Below are positions 1-8,551 of a stretch of 64,000 bases of DNA, piece after piece; position 1 is the stretch's first letter, and every line of letters starts with the position of its first letter. Below the pieces are notes generated by a model that was not told the DNA's origin, did not search any database, and saw only the letters and a program-made list of their open reading frames with translations. The translations under genes and the position numbers were made by a program. The DNA comes from Rhizosaccharibacter radicis (GTDB lineage: Bacteria; Pseudomonadota; Alphaproteobacteria; Acetobacterales; Acetobacteraceae), in NCBI GenBank assembly GCA_024508355.1, contig JAMZEJ010000006.1:186001-250000 (forward strand). The letters are read 5' to 3'.

Positions 1-2
1 GG

Positions 3-230
3 CGCGGTGCCTTCTCGGTTGGAGCCGTGGAACGAATCGGGGCACCGCCGAACGCGGTCCGCGTGGCGGCCCGGTCGCGGCCATCGATGCTACCCGGCCC
101 GAATGCGGCGGGCGCGACCGCCCGGGCCGGAACGACGCAGGCGCAGGTTTTCACGTCCGGACCCGCCTCGCAACAGCCGCCGGAGCCTGTGGCGCCCCAG
201 GCGTCGGGGGCGCGTCCCCGCGCTCGCTAG
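3..230 (+). CDS. C-terminal fragment of an unidentified protein, cut by the window edge
   Basis: An open frame runs in from the left edge and ends at TAG 228-230. The visible 75 residues are rich in Ala, Pro, Gln, Thr and Arg, with a stretch reading AGTTQAQVFTSGPASQQPPEP (20 residues at most of it quoted), which resembles the low-complexity tail of a secreted or envelope protein. No domain is visible and no function can be given. The case for it being real rests on frame and composition only; it could be non-coding DNA upstream of the next gene. Confidence 0.3.
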   Translation, partial: RGAFSVGAVERIGAPPNAVRVAARSRPSMLPGPNAAGATARAGTTQAQVFTSGPASQQPPEPVAPQASGARPRAR

Positions 231-261
231 GCGAATGATTTCGATGCTAACGGTCGCCGTC

Positions 262-1590
262 ATGAGCACGAGGGCGGATAATAGCGGGGACGGCCCCGGG
301 GGCGCCCGGACCGACGACAAGGCGGATCGCGATCTTGCCGCCCGCCGCGCGCTGCGGCGGCAGAAGCGTCTGGCGACCGGATTGCTGGGCGGCATGGCGG
401 CGCTGGCCGTGGCCGGGATATCGGCCGGACCGGGCTTCTGGCCCCAGCTGCTGGCGGCTGCCGCCAAGGCGGGGCTCGTGGGGGGGCTCGCGGACTGGTT
501 CGCGGTGACCGCCTTGTTCCGCCGCCCGCTCGGGCTGCCGATCCCGCACACGGCGATCATCCCCGCCCAGAAGGAGCGGCTCGGCCGGGCGCTCGGCAAC
601 TTCGTGGGCAACCACGTCCTGACCGAAAGCGAGGTCGACGCCGCCCTGGCGCGGCTGGATTTGCCCTCGCTGCTCGGCGCGGCGCTGGAAGATCCGGCGC
701 TGGCGGCCGGGGTGGAGCGAGGGGTGGTGGCCGCGATGCCGCATCTGCTGGCGTCGCTGGAGGACGGACGCGCGCGGGAGTTGACCGCCAGGGCGCTGGG
801 CCGCGTGCTGGACGGTGGCGCGGCCGCCCCCGCGGTGGCACGGGCGCTGCGGGCGCTGGTGGACGGGGACCGTCATCAGGACGTGCTGTCCTTTCTGCTC
901 GACCAGATCAGGGCGCTGTTGCGCAGCCGTGAGACACATCTGCGCACGCTGATCGAGGAAAGGGTGCGCGAGCAGGGCGGCCGGCTGGTCGGCTGGGCAA
1001 TCGGGGGCTCGGTCGCCACGCGGGTGCTGGCCGCCATCAATTCGGAACTTGACCGCAGCGACAGCGACGACAGCGAGCTCCGCGACGCGGTGACGGAATG
1101 GATGAGGCGCGAGATCGACCTGATCGAGACCGATCCGGACCGCGCGCAGGATCTGGGCGCCACCCTGCGCTCGGTGCTGACCCATGACAGCATCCGTGCC
1201 TGGGGCGCCGATGTGTGGCAGCGGTTGCGCGGAGCGCTGGAAGCGGATCTGCACGAACCGGACAACTGGGTCTCCCGCCTGTCCGGTGCGATGATGGCGC
1301 GACTGCGGCGATCCCTGGCGGAGGACCCGGAAACGCGTCGCCGCGTGGAAAGCTTCGTGCGCGCCCTGGTGCTTCGGTCGCTGCCCTCGCTGCGCGAGCG
1401 GATGGCGGGGTTCATCGCGCGAGTGGTCGGCGGCTGGAACGGCGCGGAGATCACCGACCGGCTCGAATTGAGGGTCGGACCGGACCTCCAGTTCGTGCGG
1501 ATCAACGGCACCCTCGTCGGGTTCCTGGTCGGCGGGGGCCTGTTCCTGCTGGAGCGCCTGTTCGGGCCGGGCGGCCGGGCCGGAGGCTGA
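262..1590 (+). CDS. DUF445 family membrane protein (YjiN-like)
   Basis: The predicted protein is 442 residues. Near the N-terminus is a hydrophobic segment followed by the family hallmark GLADWFAVTALFRRPLGLPI and then HTAIIP. The C-terminus carries FVRINGTLVGFLVGGGLFLL, a second hydrophobic segment, so both ends are likely membrane-anchored around a long, charged alpha-helical middle. This is the architecture of DUF445/YjiN proteins, whose biochemical role is unknown. The ATG at 262 (MSTRADNSG) was chosen because it begins just before the conserved region; ATGs at 235 and 244 are in the same frame, and none has a strong ribosome binding site. It stands alone, about 160 bp ahead of the SUF regulator. 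Confidence 0.85.
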   Translation: MSTRADNSGDGPGGARTDDKADRDLAARRALRRQKRLATGLLGGMAALAVAGISAGPGFWPQLLAAAAKAGLVGGLADWFAVTALFRRPLGLPIPHTAIIPAQKERLGRALGNFVGNHVLTESEVDAALARLDLPSLLGAALEDPALAAGVERGVVAAMPHLLASLEDGRARELTARALGRVLDGGAAAPAVARALRALVDGDRHQDVLSFLLDQIRALLRSRETHLRTLIEERVREQGGRLVGWAIGGSVATRVLAAINSELDRSDSDDSELRDAVTEWMRREIDLIETDPDRAQDLGATLRSVLTHDSIRAWGADVWQRLRGALEADLHEPDNWVSRLSGAMMARLRRSLAEDPETRRRVESFVRALVLRSLPSLRERMAGFIARVVGGWNGAEITDRLELRVGPDLQFVRINGTLVGFLVGGGLFLLERLFGPGGRAGG

Positions 1591-1701
1591 GCTTTCCCAC
1601 AGGCCTCCGCGTGGGCGCGGCTATCGACGGAACGGTGCCGCGATCATCGCTTCTCCCCTTGACGCAGTGCGGCTCTGGCCTCATCTCCCGCGGGTAAACA
1701 G

Positions 1702-1725
1702 GACCATAATGGTCTGGAACCAGAC
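1702..1725. promoter_or_regulatory. Two overlapping palindromes, candidate operator and -10 of the SUF operon
   Basis: GACCAT-A-ATGGTC (1702-1714) is a perfect inverted repeat. It overlaps a second one, GTCTGG-AA-CCAGAC (1712-1725). The first encloses CATAAT (1705-1710), a good -10 hexamer; the matching -35 position is weak. The site ends 26 bp before the start codon of the Rrf2 regulator. Rrf2 proteins such as IscR and RirA bind dyad sites over their own promoters, so Fe-S-dependent autoregulation of the whole operon is the natural reading. The motif does not match the E. coli IscR type 1 consensus closely. Confidence 0.55.
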
Positions 1726-1751
1726 GGGACGGAAAGGGGCACGGACACATC

Positions 1752-2306
1752 ATGCTGAGGCTGTCCCGATTGACCGACTACGCGGTGGTCGTGCTGGTTC
1801 GTCTCGGCCAGGAGGATGGCGTCGCGACCGCCCCGTCCCTGGCGGGCTCCACCGGCGTGCCCGAGCCGACCGTGGCCAAGGTGCTGAAGGCGATGGCGGC
1901 GCACGGCATGGTGGCCTCGCAGCGCGGCGCGCGCGGCGGCTACCGACTGGCCAGGCCCCTGGACCGCATCCCGGTGTCGGACGTGATCGCCGCGATCGAC
2001 GGGCCGATCTCGCTCACCGCATGCGTGGATGGCGCCACGGGAGGCTGCGAGGCGCAGCATTGCTGCCCGATACGGGGGCGGTGGGACGCCGTGAACGACG
2101 CCATCCGCGGCGCGTTGCGCAACATCACGCTCGCCGATATGCGGGGCGATTCCGTGCCCATGATTCCGGTCAGCGGTCGCGCGGCCGCCTCGCCCGGGAC
2201 GGCTGAGGATCTTCCCACGACGGGAAGAGCGACCCGGCCCGCATCGGCCAGTCAACCCCGGCCGCGTGCCGGTTCGACCCGCATCCAACACGCTTTCGCC
2301 GAGTAG
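1752..2306 (+). CDS. Rrf2 family Fe-S assembly regulator
   Basis: This 184-residue protein begins with the Rrf2 winged-helix domain ([20 protein letters not shown], then the [18 protein letters not shown] recognition region and RGARGGYRL wing). It carries a cysteine cluster, C-x8-C-x4-CC, in [20 protein letters not shown], the expected [2Fe-2S] site of this family. It matches the 'SUF system Fe-S cluster assembly regulator' subgroup, a cytosolic repressor or activator that senses cluster supply. The C-terminal 40 or so residues after [13 protein letters not shown] look disordered. It is the first gene of the sufB-A operon, 8 bp upstream of sufB, and has a palindromic site over its own promoter. 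Confidence 0.9.
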   Translation: MLRLSRLTDYAVVVLVRLGQEDGVATAPSLAGSTGVPEPTVAKVLKAMAAHGMVASQRGARGGYRLARPLDRIPVSDVIAAIDGPISLTACVDGATGGCEAQHCCPIRGRWDAVNDAIRGALRNITLADMRGDSVPMIPVSGRAAASPGTAEDLPTTGRATRPASASQPRPRAGSTRIQHAFAE

Positions 2307-2314
2307 GGACGCTC

Positions 2315-3850
2315 ATGCCTGCCGTTGCCGAAACCATCAGCACCGTCGAGACCCTCGGCCAGTCCACCTACAAGTGGGGCTTCGAGACCGCCATCGAGAT
2401 GGAACTCGCGCCCAAGGGGCTGAACGAGGACATCATCCGGCTGATCTCCGAGCGCAAGGGCGAGCCCGAATGGCTGCTCGACTGGCGGCTGAAGGCATTC
2501 GCGAGCTGGCAGACCATGAAGTCGCCGGGCTGGGGCAAGATCGGCCATCCGCCGATCGACTTCCAGGACGTGCATTACTATGCGGCCCCGAAGAAGAAGG
2601 ACGGCCCCAAGTCGCTCGACGAGGTCGATCCGGAGCTGTTGCGCACCTACGAGAAGCTGGGCATCCCGCTCAAGGAGCAGGCGATCCTCGCCGGGGTGGA
2701 GCCGCCGGAAGGCATGGGCGCCGCGGCGGCGGACATCGACGACGAGGAGAACGCGCAGCGTCCTGACCGGCCGCGGGTGGCGGTGGACGCGGTGTTCGAC
2801 AGCGTGTCGGTGGCGACCACCTTCCGCAAGACGCTGGCGGAAGCCGGCGTGATCTTCTGCCCGATCTCGGAGGCGGTGCGCGAGCATCCCGAGCTGGTGC
2901 GGCAGTATCTCGGCACGGTGGTGCCGGCGGGGGACAATTTCTACGCGGCACTCAATTCCGCGGTGTTCACCGACGGCTCGTTCGTGTTCATCCCGAAGGG
3001 CGTGAAGTGCCCGATGGAGCTGAGCACCTATTTCCGCATCAATGCCCGCAACACCGGGCAGTTCGAGCGCACCCTGATCATCGCCGAGGAGGGCGCGTCC
3101 GTGTCCTACCTCGAAGGGTGCACGGCACCGATGCGCGACGAGAACCAGCTGCATGCCGCGGTGGTGGAACTGGTGGCGCTGGACGACGCGTCCATCAAAT
3201 ACTCCACCGTGCAGAACTGGTATCCCGGCGACGCGGAAGGCCGCGGCGGGATCTATAATTTCGTCACCAAGCGCGGCGCCTGCCGTGGCGCCCGGGCCAA
3301 GATCTCCTGGACCCAGGTCGAGACGGGCTCGGCCATTACCTGGAAGTATCCGTCCTGCATCCTGCAGGGCGAGGGCTCGGTGGGCGAGTTCTACTCGGTG
3401 GCGGTGACCAACAACCACCAGCAGGCCGACACCGGCACAAAGATGATCCATATCGGGAAGAACACCCGCTCCACGATCGTCGCCAAGACCATCAGCGCCG
3501 GCCGCTCCGACAGCACCTATCGGGGCCTGGTGCGGGTGCTGCCCAAGGCGTCGGGCGCGCGCAACTTCACGCAATGCGACAGCCTGCTGATCGGCGATCA
3601 GTGCGGGGCGCACACCGTGCCCTACATCGAGAACCGCAACATGTCGGCCAAGGTCGAGCACGAAGCCACCACCTCCAAGATCTCGGAGGACCAGCTGTTC
3701 TATTGCCGCTCGCGCGGTCTCGCGGAGGAGGACGCGGTCGGGCTGATCGTCAACGGCTTCTGCAAGGACGTGCTCAAGGAGCTGCCGATGGAGTTCGCGG
3801 TGGAAGCTCAGAAGCTGTTGCAGATCAGTCTCGAAGGAAGCGTCGGATGA
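2315..3850 (+). CDS. sufB: Fe-S cluster assembly scaffold subunit SufB
   Basis: This 511-residue protein is full length for SufB. With SufC and SufD it forms the cytosolic SufBC2D scaffold, where a cluster is built from SufS-derived sulfur and iron. Recognisable SufB blocks are [20 protein letters not shown] at the N-terminus, [20 protein letters not shown] in the middle, [20 protein letters not shown] near residue 420, and [20 protein letters not shown] near the end. The last contains the Glu/Cys region important for cluster assembly. The ATG at 2315 follows the regulator gene by 8 bp. The stop overlaps the sufC start (ATGA), pointing to translational coupling. Confidence 0.96.
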   Translation: MPAVAETISTVETLGQSTYKWGFETAIEMELAPKGLNEDIIRLISERKGEPEWLLDWRLKAFASWQTMKSPGWGKIGHPPIDFQDVHYYAAPKKKDGPKSLDEVDPELLRTYEKLGIPLKEQAILAGVEPPEGMGAAAADIDDEENAQRPDRPRVAVDAVFDSVSVATTFRKTLAEAGVIFCPISEAVREHPELVRQYLGTVVPAGDNFYAALNSAVFTDGSFVFIPKGVKCPMELSTYFRINARNTGQFERTLIIAEEGASVSYLEGCTAPMRDENQLHAAVVELVALDDASIKYSTVQNWYPGDAEGRGGIYNFVTKRGACRGARAKISWTQVETGSAITWKYPSCILQGEGSVGEFYSVAVTNNHQQADTGTKMIHIGKNTRSTIVAKTISAGRSDSTYRGLVRVLPKASGARNFTQCDSLLIGDQCGAHTVPYIENRNMSAKVEHEATTSKISEDQLFYCRSRGLAEEDAVGLIVNGFCKDVLKELPMEFAVEAQKLLQISLEGSVG

Positions 3851-4617
3851 GCCAGTTCCTTTCCATCAGCGGCCTCCGCGCCACCATCGACGATCAGGGT
3901 AGCCCGAAGGAAATCCTTCGCGGCGTCGATCTGGAGATCCCGGCGGGCGAGGTGCACGCCATCATGGGGCCGAACGGTTCCGGCAAGTCCACGTTGTCCT
4001 ACGTGCTTTCGGGGCGCGAGGATTACGAGGTGACTGGCGGCGAGGTGTCGTTCGAGGGCCGGGACCTGCTGGCGATGGAGCCGGAAGAGCGCGCGGCTGC
4101 CGGGGTGTTCCTGGCGTTCCAGGCGCCGGTGGAGCTGCCGGGCGTCAACAACGCCAACTTCCTGCGCACCGCCGTCAATGCCGTCCGGCGTGCCCGCAAC
4201 GAGCCGGAACTCGACGCGGTGCAGTTCCTGAAGGCGGCGCGGGCGGAGGCCAAGCGGTTGTCGATGGACGCCGAGATGCTCAAGCGGAACGTCAATGTCG
4301 GCTTTTCCGGTGGCGAGAAGAAGCGCAACGAGGTGCTGCAGATGGCGCTGTTGCAGCCGCGCTTCGCCATCCTCGACGAAACCGACAGCGGCCTCGACAT
4401 CGACGCGCTGCGCGTCGTGGCCGAGGGCGTGAAGGCACTGCGGTCGCCGTCTTTCTCGGCGCTGGTGATCACCCACCACCAGCGGCTGCTGGATTATCTC
4501 GTCCCCGACCGGGTGCACGTGATGGCGCGCGGCCGCATCCTGAAGAGCGGCGGCCCGGAGCTCGCGCATCAGCTCGAGGCACAGGGCTATGCCGGGTTCC
4601 TCGCGGAGGCGGCATGA
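3847..4617 (+). CDS. sufC: Fe-S assembly ATPase SufC
   Basis: This 256-residue ABC-type ATPase energises the SufBCD scaffold rather than a transporter. The Walker A motif GPNGSGKST is at residues 41-49, the signature [10 protein letters not shown] around 153-162 (EKKRNE in place of the transporter-type GQ(Q/R)QR is typical of SufC), Walker [13 protein letters not shown] at 173-184, and the switch histidine at 210-211 (THH). The start overlaps the sufB stop and the stop overlaps the sufD start, both as ATGA, so the three scaffold subunits should be made in proportion. Confidence 0.96.
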   Translation: MSQFLSISGLRATIDDQGSPKEILRGVDLEIPAGEVHAIMGPNGSGKSTLSYVLSGREDYEVTGGEVSFEGRDLLAMEPEERAAAGVFLAFQAPVELPGVNNANFLRTAVNAVRRARNEPELDAVQFLKAARAEAKRLSMDAEMLKRNVNVGFSGGEKKRNEVLQMALLQPRFAILDETDSGLDIDALRVVAEGVKALRSPSFSALVITHHQRLLDYLVPDRVHVMARGRILKSGGPELAHQLEAQGYAGFLAEAA

Positions 4618-5903
4618 ACGCGATCGGCGGTCGGCCGTCCCCTGCCGGCGGCAACAACGCGTCGGGATTTCTGAGCCGCTACGCGGAGTTGCGCGACAGC
4701 CTGCCGGGCGACGTGTGCGTGCGTGACGTCGCGGCAGCCCAGCTCGAGCGGGAGGGGCTGCCGCGCCGCGAGGTCGAGGCCTGGAAATACACCAATCTCC
4801 GGCCGCTCTGGGACACGTCGTTCGCGGGCGGCTCGGCGGTGCAGGAGGCCGACGCCGGCCCGGTTCTGGACGCGCTCTTGTCGACACTGGGTGACGAGAA
4901 CGCGGCGTCGGCCCGCCTCGTGTTCCTGAACGGCTTGCTGTCCGACGGCCTGTCCCGGCTTCCCGGGTCGGTCACGATACGTCGCACCGTGCCGCAGCCG
5001 CTCCCGGCCGGCCTGCATCCGATGCTCGCCTTGAACCAGATGCTGTCGGCGGACGGCGTGGCGATCGAGGTTCCGGCCGGCCTTGATGGCGGCCGCCTGC
5101 TGGTGATCGGGCTCGGGTCGGCGGAGCATGCTCCAGCCGACTGGCATGCGCGCGTGTCCATCGCGCTCGGCGCGGGTGCGAGCCTGTCCGTGCTGCAGAT
5201 CGACCAGGGAACCGGCTGCTACCTCAGCAACGCGGCCATCACCGTGTCCGTCGCCGAAGGTGCGTCGCTCCGGCACGCCCGGTTGCAGCGCGACGCCGCG
5301 TCGGCGATGTCGTTCGCCCTGGTGCACGCGCAGATCGCGGAGCGCGGCTCGTATGACGTGTTCAACCTGGCGCTCGGCGCGACGCTCGCCCGGTTCGAGG
5401 TGCATGCCAGGCTCGTTGGCGCGCAGGCGGCGGTGCACGTCAACGGCGCGCAGCTGCTCGACGGCGAGCAGGTGGCCGATCTGACCAGCGTCATCAGCCA
5501 CGACGCGCCGAACTGCAATTCGCGGCAGACGGTGAAGAACGTCCTGCAGGGCAGGGCGCGGGGCGTGTTCCAGGGCAAGATCGTGGTGGCGCGCCCGGCG
5601 CAGAAGACCGACGGCTACCAGATGAACCAGGCGCTGCTGCTGTCGGAGCAGGCCGAGATCGATGCCAAGCCGGAGCTCGAGATCTACGCGGACGACGTGA
5701 AGTGCTCGCACGGCGCGACGGTAGGAGCGCTGGACGAGGAGCAGCTGTTCTATCTGCGCTCGCGCGGCGTACCGGTGCCCGAGGCGCGCGCCATGCTGGT
5801 GCAGGCGTTCCTGCTGGACGCGATCGAGCTGGTACAGGACGAGCCGTTCCGTCAGGTGCTGGACGACGCGATCGCGACGTGGTGGGCGGGTCGCGCGGCA
5901 TGA
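4614..5903 (+). CDS. sufD: Fe-S cluster assembly protein SufD
   Basis: This 429-residue protein is the SufB paralogue in the scaffold. The N-terminal region contains the substrate-like EAWKYTNLRPL motif. The C-terminal half has the conserved VNGAQLLDG, NCNSRQTVKNVLQGRARGVF and KCSHGATVGALDEEQLFYLR blocks; the last contains the conserved HGAT histidine. It forms a heterodimer with SufB through beta-helical domains and binds one SufC. It is joined to sufC and sufS by ATGA overlaps. Confidence 0.95.
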   Translation: MNAIGGRPSPAGGNNASGFLSRYAELRDSLPGDVCVRDVAAAQLEREGLPRREVEAWKYTNLRPLWDTSFAGGSAVQEADAGPVLDALLSTLGDENAASARLVFLNGLLSDGLSRLPGSVTIRRTVPQPLPAGLHPMLALNQMLSADGVAIEVPAGLDGGRLLVIGLGSAEHAPADWHARVSIALGAGASLSVLQIDQGTGCYLSNAAITVSVAEGASLRHARLQRDAASAMSFALVHAQIAERGSYDVFNLALGATLARFEVHARLVGAQAAVHVNGAQLLDGEQVADLTSVISHDAPNCNSRQTVKNVLQGRARGVFQGKIVVARPAQKTDGYQMNQALLLSEQAEIDAKPELEIYADDVKCSHGATVGALDEEQLFYLRSRGVPVPEARAMLVQAFLLDAIELVQDEPFRQVLDDAIATWWAGRAA

Positions 5904-7153
5904 GCGACGCGGCGGTCCTGCGGCGCGGCAACCCGATCGGCGACATCACGGCGCTCCGGGCCGACTTCCCGATCCTGGAAGAACGCGTCCACGGCAAGCC
6001 TCTGGTGTTCCTGGACAGTGCGGCCTCGGCCCAGAAGCCCGTGCAGGTGATCGACGCGATGGCAGGCGCGATGCGCGCGCAATACGCCAACGTGCATCGG
6101 GGCCTGCACTGGATGAGCGAGCGCACCACGGAGGCCTATGAGGGCGTGCGCGACAAGGTGCGCGTCCTGATCAACGCCCCGTCCCGCGAAGAGGTCGTGT
6201 TCACCCGCAACTCCACCGAAGCCATCAACCTGGTCGCGCATTCCTTCGGCTCGCTGCTGAAGCCCGGGCAGGCCGTGCTGATTTCGGAGATGGAGCACCA
6301 CGCCAACATCGTGCCGTGGCAGATGCTGCGCGACCGCGCGGGGATCGAGCTGCGTGTGGCGCCGGTGACGGAGGCGGGCGAGCTGGATCTGGAGGCCTTC
6401 GCGGCCCTGCTCGCGGACGGGCGCGTCGGGCTGGTGGCCATCACCCACATGAGCAACGTGCTGGGCACCGTCACGCCGGCTGCGCGGATCGTGGCGCTGG
6501 CGCACGAGGCCGGCGCGCGGGTGCTGCTCGACGGATCGCAGGCGGTGGTGCACCGGCCCGTGGACGTGCAGGCCCTCGGCGCGGACTTCTATGTCTTCAC
6601 CGGCCACAAGCTCTACGGCCCGACCGGGATCGGGGTGCTGTGGGCGCGCCGGGAGCTGCTGGACGCCATGCCACCCTTCATGGGCGGCGGCGACATGATC
6701 GGCACGGTGTCGTTCGAGCGGTCCACTTGGGCGGAGCTGCCGCACAAGTTCGAGGCCGGCACGCCCGCGATCATCGAGGCCATCGGGCTCGGCGCCGCCA
6801 TCGACTACGTGCAAAGCATCGGCCTCGACCGGATGCAGGCCCACGAGGCCGAGCTGACCGAACACGCGCTGCGCCGACTGGACGGCATCGACGGCCTGCG
6901 GGTGGTGGGCCGCGCCGCGGAGCGGGGAGGGGTGATCTCGTTCACGATGGAGAACGCGCACGCCCACGACGTCGCCACCCTGCTCGACCGCGGCGGGATC
7001 GCGGTGCGGGCGGGCAACCATTGCGCCGAGCCGCTGATGCGCCGGCTCGGACTGTCCAGCACCGCTCGGGCCAGCTTCGGCGTCTACAACACGGTCGAGG
7101 AAGTCGATGTGCTGGCCGACAGCCTGGACAGGGTCCGTGGCTTCTTCGCCTGA
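5900..7153 (+). CDS. sufS: Cysteine desulfurase SufS
   Basis: This 417-residue PLP enzyme removes sulfur from L-cysteine and holds it as a persulfide for cluster assembly. The PLP lysine is K237 in FTGHKLYGPTGIG. The substrate-stacking histidine is in EMEHHANIVPW (about 133-134). The persulfide cysteine is C375 in RAGNHCAEPLMRRLG. The RxGxHCA active-site context marks the class II (SufS/CsdA) type rather than IscS. Start ATG 5900 overlaps the sufD stop. Such enzymes usually need a sulfur acceptor; the SufU-like gene directly downstream is the likely partner. Confidence 0.96.
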   Translation: MSDAAVLRRGNPIGDITALRADFPILEERVHGKPLVFLDSAASAQKPVQVIDAMAGAMRAQYANVHRGLHWMSERTTEAYEGVRDKVRVLINAPSREEVVFTRNSTEAINLVAHSFGSLLKPGQAVLISEMEHHANIVPWQMLRDRAGIELRVAPVTEAGELDLEAFAALLADGRVGLVAITHMSNVLGTVTPAARIVALAHEAGARVLLDGSQAVVHRPVDVQALGADFYVFTGHKLYGPTGIGVLWARRELLDAMPPFMGGGDMIGTVSFERSTWAELPHKFEAGTPAIIEAIGLGAAIDYVQSIGLDRMQAHEAELTEHALRRLDGIDGLRVVGRAAERGGVISFTMENAHAHDVATLLDRGGIAVRAGNHCAEPLMRRLGLSSTARASFGVYNTVEEVDVLADSLDRVRGFFA

Positions 7154-7646
7154 CACTGTTCTGTCCGAGGCCAACGCCGTGCCCGATGGGGCGTCCCTGT
7201 ATCGCGAGCTGGTGATGACACGCGCCCGTCGGCCCGAGCGCGCGGGCGCACTCGACGATGCCGACGGCGAAGGCAGCGGAACCAATCCCCTGTGCGGCGA
7301 TACCGTCCAGGTCTGGCTGCGCCGCGGCCCGGACGGCCTGGTGCAGGATGCCCGCCACAGGACCCGCGGTTGCGCCATCTGCGCCGCCGCCGCCGATCTG
7401 GTGGCGGATGCCGTCGTGGGAAAGGATGCCGGGGCGTTCGCGCTTCTGGAACGTCGATTCGGCACGATGTTGCAGGATGGCCCGGAAGCATTGTCCATGG
7501 GCGACCGCGGCGCGATCGGCTTCCTTCTGGCGCTCGGCGACCTACATGAGTATCCGTCCCGGCGGAAGTGCGCGCTGTTGCCGTTCTCGGCGGTGCGGCA
7601 GGCCCTGGTGCATCGCCCTGGCGAGCCGGATGGAGGAGCTGGATGA
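7137..7646 (+). CDS. sufU: SufU-like sulfur acceptor / NifU-N domain protein
   Basis: The frame encodes 169 residues if it starts at GTG 7137, which overlaps sufS; GTG 7182 (VPDGASLYRELV) is an alternative with a weak GAGG upstream. The zinc or cluster ligands of the NifU-N/SufU fold are all visible in this numbering: C53-x-D55 (NPLCGDT), C79 and C82 (RGCAIC), and C145 (RRKCALLPF). The C-x-D plus two Cys pattern is that of SufU, which accepts persulfide from SufS in Firmicutes. The position directly after sufS supports this. Assignment to the SufU subfamily rests on the motifs and the context. Confidence 0.85.
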   Translation: MASSPDTVLSEANAVPDGASLYRELVMTRARRPERAGALDDADGEGSGTNPLCGDTVQVWLRRGPDGLVQDARHRTRGCAICAAAADLVADAVVGKDAGAFALLERRFGTMLQDGPEALSMGDRGAIGFLLALGDLHEYPSRRKCALLPFSAVRQALVHRPGEPDGGAG

Positions 7647-8092
7647 GTTCATCGCCCGATCCCGCGGCCCCCGAGGCATTACCCGAGGATGGTCTGCCAA
7701 GACGCCGGCCCAATTTCGGCGGGGAGCCTCCGGCTAGCTCGTCGCCGTCGCACGTGTCGGCCTGGACACCGGACGGCGAACAGCCGGGCAAGGTCGGGGA
7801 AACGGCGGTGCTGGACGCGATCGCGACGATCTACGATCCCGAGATTCCGGTGAACATCTACGAGCTCGGCCTGATCTATGCGGTGGACCTGCATGACGAC
7901 GGCCGGGTGAAGGTGGAAATGACGCTCACCGCCCCGAATTGCCCGAGCGCCCAGGACCTGCCGGTGCAGGTGCGCGACGCCGTTCAGATGATCCCCGGGG
8001 TGGCCGAGTGCGAGGTCGAGATCGTGTGGGACCCGCCCTGGGACCCGACACGGATGAGCGACGAGGCACGCCTCGCGCTGAACATGTATTGA
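7643..8092 (+). CDS. sufT: SufT-like Fe-S assembly protein (DUF59/MIP18 family)
   Basis: This 149-residue protein has a disordered first 50 residues followed by a DUF59 domain. The domain carries the signature YDPEIPVNIYELGLIYAV (residues about 64-81), and a conserved cysteine, C100, in TLTAPNCPSAQ. SufT/MIP18 proteins help mature or deliver Fe-S clusters to client proteins in the cytosol. The C-terminal WDPPWDPTRMSDEARLALNM is typical of the SUF-linked subgroup. The start overlaps the SufU-like stop as ATGA. A more exact biochemical role cannot be read from sequence. Confidence 0.9.
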   Translation: MSSSPDPAAPEALPEDGLPRRRPNFGGEPPASSSPSHVSAWTPDGEQPGKVGETAVLDAIATIYDPEIPVNIYELGLIYAVDLHDDGRVKVEMTLTAPNCPSAQDLPVQVRDAVQMIPGVAECEVEIVWDPPWDPTRMSDEARLALNMY

Positions 8093-8102
8093 GGAGGTCG
8101 TC

Positions 8103-8486
8103 ATGGACCTGACCCAGAGCTCGACGGACGCCAAGCCGGCCGCTCCGCGCCGTGCGCTGCCACCGCTGATGTCCCTCACCGAAGCCGCGGCCCGTCGTCT
8201 GCAGGCCCTCTACGAGGGAGGCAATGCCGGCCAGCTTCTGCGGATCAGCGTCGGAACCAAGGGATGTTCCGGGTTGTCCTACGACATGCACTTCGTGGAC
8301 GGGGCGGGGCCGACCGACGAACGGGTCACCGATCGCGGCGTGTCGGTGCTGATCGACCGCAAGGCCTCGCTGTTCCTGATCGGCAGCGTGATGGATTACG
8401 AGGTGAAGGAGCTATCGGCTGGCTTCACCTTCACCAACCCGAACGAGAAGGGCCGCTGCGGCTGCGGCGAAAGCTTCCACGTCTGA
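8103..8486 (+). CDS. sufA: A-type Fe-S carrier (SufA/IscA/ErpA family)
   Basis: This 127-residue HesB-like protein has the three cluster-binding cysteines of A-type carriers: C55 in GTKGCSGLSY and C119/C121 in KGRCGCGESF. It would accept clusters from SufBCD and pass them to apoproteins. A strong ribosome binding site, GAGGAGGT (8092-8099), precedes ATG 8103. It is the last gene of the operon and converges with the methyltransferase gene, 65 bp away. SufA, IscA and ErpA cannot be separated by motif alone; sufA is chosen from context. Confidence 0.9.
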   Translation: MDLTQSSTDAKPAAPRRALPPLMSLTEAAARRLQALYEGGNAGQLLRISVGTKGCSGLSYDMHFVDGAGPTDERVTDRGVSVLIDRKASLFLIGSVMDYEVKELSAGFTFTNPNEKGRCGCGESFHV

Positions 8487-8551
8487 GCGGGCTGGCTTCG
8501 CCGCGGGAGTGATCCGTTCTTCCAGACGCTCGCGACGTACCGAGAGGCCCG

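Noticed and set aside
7..261. Extension of the DUF445 protein by 85 residues at its N-terminus.
   Set aside because: The added segment is almost pure Arg/Pro/Gly with no similarity to the family, and ATG 262 gives a normal DUF445 protein.
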